From positions 1 through 8,055 of the forward strand of contig CAMLGD010000153.1 of NCBI GenBank assembly GCA_946479405.1: a stretch of 8,055 nucleotides of DNA, in the 5' to 3' direction. Under the pieces are notes generated by a model. It did not search any database. It had not been told where the DNA came from and was given only the letters and a program-made list of their open reading frames with translations. Source of the DNA: an uncultured Vogesella sp. GTDB taxonomy: Bacteria > Pseudomonadota > Gammaproteobacteria > Burkholderiales > Chromobacteriaceae. Numbering within the stretch: position 1 is the stretch's first letter; each line of letters opens with the position of its first letter. Below are positions 5,633 to 8,055 of this stretch, one piece after another. Both the position numbers and the translations under genes were made by a program.

Positions 5633-6949
5633 TCAGTATTTCATTTGCGTGAGCTGATTGACGGCGCCTACCACCGATTCGGCGCCATCGCGGATCTGGC
5701 CGATGGTGTCGCCGGTGGCACGCACCATGGCCACACTGTGCTGTGCTTGCTGCAACAGCTCTTGCATATTGCGCACCGCCTGGGCGGTCTGCTGCTGGAT
5801 GTCGCTGACCATGCGGGTGATTTCCGAGGTGGAGCTGGCGGTGTGCTCAGCCAGCTTGCGCACCTCGTCGGCAACCACGGCAAAGCCACGACCGGTTTCG
5901 CCGGCGCGCGCCGCTTCGATGGCCGCATTCAACGCCAGCAGGTTGGTCTGGTCGGCAATGTCACGAATGGTCTGCACGATGCTGGTGATTTCCTGCGACC
6001 GGGCACCCAGCCCCTGGATGTTGAGACCGGCATGTTCGAGATAGCCCGCCATTTCCTGCATCTCGACAATGCTTTGCTGTACGCCTTTCACCCCGGAGTC
6101 CGACAGGTGGAGCGTCTGCTGCGAAGAGTTGTAGGCCAGTATCGCCGCTTCGCGCTCAGCATTGGCACGCTGTACCTGGGTGGTGATGTCGGAGGCGAAC
6201 TTGATCACACTCTGCACCTGGCCATTGCTGTCCAGCACCGGGTTGTAGCTGGCCTCAAGCCAGAGTGCGCCACCATTGCGGTGGCGGCGCTGTATGCACC
6301 CAGCGTGGTATTCGCCGCGCTGCAGGCCGTTCCATAGCGTGCGGTATTCCGCGCTTGCCACAAAGGCCGGCTCGCACAGCATGCTGTGGTGCCGCCCCTG
6401 CAGCTCGTCGTGGCGATAGCCGGTGGCCTGCAGGAAGTTGTCGTTGACACGGGTGATCTTGCCATCCGGCGTGAATTCGATGATGGCCATCGAACGGTCT
6501 ACCGCCTGCAGGATCGCACTGTTGTACTGGGCGCTGGCAACCAGCTCGGTCTGATCGAATGCCACCATGAAATAGCCGCGTGGCTTTTGCTGTTCATCCA
6601 GCAGCGGCATGCAGCAGGCCTGCAGCCAGAGCGTCGCGCCGGTGCGATCCACGCCGCGCAACTGGGCTATGAACGGCGAGCCTTGCTGTAGTGCTTCCCA
6701 CTGCCGCGCTTGGTTGTCGTCGGTTGCATGTGTGTCGGGGAACAGGCAGCTGTACGGTTTGCCGCGCAGCTGCACTATGTCTCGGTAGCCGAAGCGATCC
6801 AGAAAAGGGCGGCTTGCGGCAACTACATTTTTTTCGAGACCGAATTCGATAGTGGGCAAGGCGTTATCCATGCTTTGCATATACGGCTGCATACTATGGA
6901 GCGCCAGCTGGAGCTGTGCATTCTGCTGTTTGAGAGCCCGGTTGAACAT
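5633..6949 (-). CDS. soluble PAS-PAS methyl-accepting chemotaxis protein (BdlA-like layout)
   Basis: A 438-aa chemoreceptor with no transmembrane segment, hence cytoplasmic. Residues 5-28 are a Gln-rich helical lead. PAS1 is about 29-135 and PAS2 about 145-256; PAS2 carries the usual [25 protein letters not shown] and [14 protein letters not shown] signatures. The signalling domain is about 285-438, with the conserved hairpin tip [24 protein letters not shown] (345-368) that contacts CheA/CheW. There is no C-terminal CheR-docking pentapeptide. The tandem-PAS soluble layout is that of Pseudomonas aeruginosa BdlA (biofilm dispersion) and many Aer-like redox sensors. Cofactor cannot be decided; PAS1 has Cys at 68, 112 and 113. 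The start MFNRALKQQ matches the MF-x-x-x-L-K-Q opening common in such proteins, though the Shine-Dalgarno (AAAGAA) is weak. Confidence 0.93.
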   Translation of the reverse strand: MFNRALKQQNAQLQLALHSMQPYMQSMDNALPTIEFGLEKNVVAASRPFLDRFGYRDIVQLRGKPYSCLFPDTHATDDNQARQWEALQQGSPFIAQLRGVDRTGATLWLQACCMPLLDEQQKPRGYFMVAFDQTELVASAQYNSAILQAVDRSMAIIEFTPDGKITRVNDNFLQATGYRHDELQGRHHSMLCEPAFVASAEYRTLWNGLQRGEYHAGCIQRRHRNGGALWLEASYNPVLDSNGQVQSVIKFASDITTQVQRANAEREAAILAYNSSQQTLHLSDSGVKGVQQSIVEMQEMAGYLEHAGLNIQGLGARSQEITSIVQTIRDIADQTNLLALNAAIEAARAGETGRGFAVVADEVRKLAEHTASSTSEITRMVSDIQQQTAQAVRNMQELLQQAQHSVAMVRATGDTIGQIRDGAESVVGAVNQLTQMKY

Positions 6950-7020
6950 GTGCAGTTTCTTTATCGTGCCGCTATTAAATGCACCCCGCAGGCGATGTGC
7001 TGGTGCCCACAGGTCTGAAC

Positions 7021-7059
7021 GTTATATTAGTAGGTAAATCTTTTTTGTACAGTACAAAA
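7021..7059 (-). promoter_or_regulatory. candidate promoter and palindromic operator of the chemoreceptor gene
   Basis: On the minus strand TATAAC (complement of 7021-7026) is a 5/6 match to a sigma-70 -10, about 72 bp before the chemoreceptor start. A perfect palindrome, TTTTGTAC-A-GTACAAAA (7043-7059, 8-bp arms, 1-bp centre), covers the place where the -35 would be. No good -35 hexamer at 17 bp is seen (TGTACA sits at 19 bp), which suits a promoter needing or blocked by a regulator at the palindrome. The palindrome is certain; the function is inferred. Confidence 0.5.
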
Positions 7060-7298
7060 CAAAAAGATACTGTCGTCATGTGAGTGGATTGCATGGCCGC
7101 AGACACGGCTGGGTCAAACTGGATACTCCGCAAGCCCGGCGCACACTAAGTGCTAATAGATAGGTCGAGGCCCTGATCGTGGCGTGCATGACTATGGCGG
7201 GGCATCTTTTGGTCAGCAGTGAGGGCCGCTCAACAGTCGCACAGCTGACGGCGCTCAGGTCGGCGTGCAGGCGAACCCAAGCCAGACAAGCGCTAGAG

Positions 7299-7313
7299 CC
7301 CCCAGGGGGGGGG
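7299..7313. repeat. C5-A-G9 homopolymer tract upstream of a TATAAT box
   Basis: Five C, one A and nine consecutive G lie directly upstream of TATAAT at 7323-7328. The G run falls where the spacer and -35 of that promoter would be; a proper -35 is not visible. Long G runs in promoter spacers are a known slipped-strand phase-variation device in Neisseria. Confidence 0.6.
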
Positions 7314-7316
7314 TTT

Positions 7317-7345
7317 ACGTCGTATAATTCGGCCATATGTCAAAT
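7317..7345 (+). other. weak dif-like sequence (possible XerC/XerD attachment site)
   Basis: ATATGTCAAAT at 7335-7345 matches 9 of 11 bases of the E. coli XerD arm TTATGTTAAAT. Seven bases upstream, ACGTCGTATAA (7317-7327) matches 6 of 11 of the XerC arm GGTGCGCATAA, including the ATAA end. Spacing of 7 bp is within the dif/attP range. The AT-rich composition makes chance a real possibility. Confidence 0.2.
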
Positions 7346-7380
7346 AGGTTGACGTGTAGGTATGCTGTTGTTTTTTTGCA

Positions 7381-7827
7381 ATGAGAATACGACGGTTCCC
7401 GCGCGCTGACTTCCCCTGCAACCCTGATGATCTCATCAGGGTTGTTTGCTTTGGCGACGCCGCAACCCTTGCGGCCAAGCTCCATGTCCAGGTCGAACAG
7501 GTCGAACGCTGGCGAGTCGGCACCGATGCCGTGCCGTTCGCGGTGTTCGCCTACCTACAGGCACAGGACAAGCCGGTGCTCACTGACATGTGGGGCGAGT
7601 GGGCCGGGTTCTACCTGGACAGGGGCCGGCTTGTGTCGGACGAGTACCGAGCCGGTATCGGCCTCGATGACGTGCTGCGGCTGCGCGAATACCGCCGACT
7701 TGACCAGCTGGTCAGGGAGCAGGCCGAGACCATCGAGCGGCTGCTGGTGGAGAAGGACTTCTATCGGCGGCAGTGCCATCGCGAGGCCAAGTTCGGGCTG
7801 ATGTTGAACCGGCTTTTCAAGGACTGA
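7381..7827 (+). CDS. small HTH/coiled-coil protein, probable phage-type regulator (DUF3653-like)
   Basis: A 148-aa protein. Residues 26-49 form a helix-turn-helix-like segment (DAATLAAKLHVQVEQVERWRVG) with the V-x-R-W end seen in small phage regulators. W71-G-E-W-A-G-F at 71-77 and D-R-G-R-L-V at 80-85 follow, then a charged coiled coil at about 97-135 (LRLREYRRLDQLVREQAETIERLLVEK). The order HTH, W-x-x-W-x-x-F, L-rich coil is what I recall for DUF3653-type regulators of filamentous phages; this is memory, not a search. No Shine-Dalgarno precedes ATG 7381 (a T-run does), so it may be leaderless or weakly translated. No other in-frame ATG lies upstream before the TAG at 7357-7359. It is flanked by inverted repeats and followed by a terminator and direct repeats, which suits a replication or lysogeny regulator. 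Confidence 0.6.
   Translation: MRIRRFPRADFPCNPDDLIRVVCFGDAATLAAKLHVQVEQVERWRVGTDAVPFAVFAYLQAQDKPVLTDMWGEWAGFYLDRGRLVSDEYRAGIGLDDVLRLREYRRLDQLVREQAETIERLLVEKDFYRRQCHREAKFGLMLNRLFKD
7419..7444. repeat. perfect 12+12 bp inverted repeat inside the HTH gene
   Basis: CAACCCTGATGA (7419-7430) and TCATCAGGGTTG (7433-7444) are exact reverse complements around a 2-bp centre (TC). It lies at codons 13-22 of the HTH protein. It could be a protein-binding operator or an RNA hairpin in the leader; a short T-rich stretch follows, but no true T-run. Confidence 0.85.
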
Positions 7828-7861
7828 GAGTGGGCGATTTGGCACGAGAAACGGGGGCGTG

Positions 7862-7901
7862 TGAGACCCTCGAAAAAGGGGGTGGAGTCTCAAAATGAGA
7901 C
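7862..7901. repeat. competing inverted repeats TGAGAC / GTCTCA / TGAGAC
   Basis: TGAGAC occurs at 7862-7867 and again at 7896-7901, with its complement GTCTCA between at 7887-7892. The middle copy can pair with either flank: a 3-nt loop with the right copy, or a 19-nt loop (with inner ACCC/GGGT) with the left. Such mutually exclusive pairing is seen in attenuators and in phage origin regions. Confidence 0.7.
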
Positions 7902-7904
7902 AAA

Positions 7905-7930
7905 AGACGGGTATTACCAGTCACCCGTCT
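7905..7930 (+). repeat. 8-bp stem-loop upstream of terminator
   Basis: AGACGGGT (7905-7912) and ACCCGTCT (7923-7930) are perfect complements around a 10-nt loop, ATTACCAGTC. It lies between the TGAGAC repeats and the terminator. Confidence 0.75.
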
Positions 7931-7946
7931 GACTTCAAGGCAGGCC

Positions 7947-7972
7947 GCGCCCCTTCGGGGGCGCTTTGTTTT
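7947..7972 (+). terminator. Rho-independent terminator with UUCG tetraloop
   Basis: GCGCCCC (7947-7953) and GGGGCGC (7958-7964) form a 7-bp GC stem closed by a TTCG tetraloop, followed by TTTGTTTT (7965-7972). It lies ~120 bp after the HTH gene stop and would end its transcript before the direct repeats. Confidence 0.85.
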
Positions 7973-8001
7973 GGTGGCACGGCGGAAGGGTAAAACGGAA
8001 A

Positions 8002-8055
8002 GGTCAAGTGCGGGGTAGGTCAAGTGCGGGGTAGGTCAAGTGCGGGGTAGGTCAA
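8002..8055. repeat. tandem 16-bp direct repeats (iteron- or operator-like), running off the window
   Basis: The unit GGTCAAGTGCGGGGTA is present three times without mismatch or spacer (8002-8017, 8018-8033, 8034-8049), and a fourth begins at 8050 (GGTCAA) and is cut by the window edge. The 16-bp unit is about 1.5 helical turns, so adjacent sites fall on opposite helix faces. Perfect tandem units after a terminator and next to a small HTH gene fit binding sites of a replication initiator or repressor. Confidence 0.95.

Larger units (their letters stand above)
6950..7380. other. 431-bp region without a convincing gene
   Basis: It contains the palindrome and -10-like box at 7021-7059, a gene-free stretch from about 7080 to 7295, a C5-A-G9 tract at 7299-7313, a TATAAT hexamer at 7323-7328 and a weak dif-like sequence at 7317-7345. 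A minus-strand open frame at 7336-7076 (86 codons) has no Shine-Dalgarno, is rich in Cys and Ser, and resembles no family I recognise, so I leave it uncalled. This stretch is where a chromosome/mobile-element junction would lie if the right-hand module is a prophage. Confidence 0.55.

Noticed and set aside
6955..6970. Possible flagellar sigma-28 -10 (CACGATAA on the minus strand) before the chemoreceptor
   Set aside because: Only 6/8 to GCCGATAA, no TAAA-type -35 at the right distance, and it would leave almost no leader.
7015..7040. Second dif-like candidate near the chemoreceptor promoter
   Set aside because: About 11/23 matches, with neither arm well conserved; better read as the AT-rich promoter.
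7076..7336. 86-codon minus-strand open frame
   Set aside because: No Shine-Dalgarno, Cys/Ser-rich with no recognised domain, and it spans the G9 tract and dif-like site; may be a relic but not supportable as a gene.
7489..7506. Tandem 9-bp repeat CAGGTCGAA x2 in the HTH gene
   Set aside because: Encodes a QVEQVE repeat in frame and is a short coding duplication; only loosely similar to the 16-bp repeats at the window end.
7817..8023. 68-codon minus-strand open frame
   Set aside because: Runs through the terminator, hairpins and direct repeats; composition is non-protein-like and no start signal is seen.
1..8055. CRISPR arrays, tRNA or rRNA genes, insertion sequences
   Set aside because: No spaced repeat array, no cloverleaf or rRNA-like stretch and no transposase or terminal inverted repeats seen on either strand.

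Overview
The window looks like chromosomal DNA of a GC-rich Gram-negative proteobacterium. Lipobox signal peptides, an E. coli Blc-like outer-membrane lipocalin and tightly overlapping operons support this. My impression of a betaproteobacterium, perhaps Chromobacteriaceae/Neisseriales, rests on remembered gene neighbourhoods, not on a search. The left 5.5 kb is a light/oxidative-stress gene cluster. The right kilobase (about 7.0-8.05 kb) has a different texture and looks like the edge of a mobile element.

Positions 3-2968 (+ strand) hold the end of one compact operon: an MFS-type permease C-terminus (5'-truncated), a DUF3833 lipoprotein, a classical short-chain dehydrogenase (SDR), a SnoaL/NTF2-like protein, and a MerR-family regulator with a C-terminal cobalamin domain. 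Consecutive genes overlap by 1-34 bp. The regulator carries both signatures of AdoCbl-based photoreceptors of the CarH/LitR type: W-x9-EH in the helical bundle and E-x-H-x-x-G in the B12 fold. It is the likely light switch for the region.

Positions 5505-3023 (- strand) form a convergent operon: a 48-aa Cys-rich DUF2256 protein, an iron-sulfur (FeS-BCP, PhrB-like) photolyase with its four cluster cysteines, a Blc-type lipocalin lipoprotein, and a small TIGR02450/DUF2389 Trp-rich protein. Together the two operons read as a B12-light-sensor regulon for DNA photorepair plus membrane-lipid remodelling or protection. Only 54 bp separate their ends. Neither operon shows a clear promoter inside the window; the + operon's promoter lies upstream of it.

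Positions 6949-5633 (- strand) encode a soluble PAS-PAS-MCP chemoreceptor of BdlA-like layout. Its upstream region holds a -10-like TATAAC and a 17-bp palindrome (7043-7059) that would overlap the -35, a candidate operator.

Positions 6950-7380 contain no convincing gene, but do hold that palindrome, a C5-A-G9 tract, a TATAAT box and a weak dif-like (XerC/D) sequence. A 148-aa HTH/coiled-coil protein follows (7381-7827, +), resembling small phage (filamentous-phage type) regulators, with a perfect 12+12 bp inverted repeat inside its 5' coding region. After it come stacked hairpins, a strong UUCG-tetraloop terminator (7947-7972) and, at the window edge, three-plus tandem 16-bp direct repeats that look like iterons or operators. 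This right-hand module is best explained as the regulator and origin/control region of an inovirus-like or other integrated replicon continuing beyond the window. That identification is an inference.
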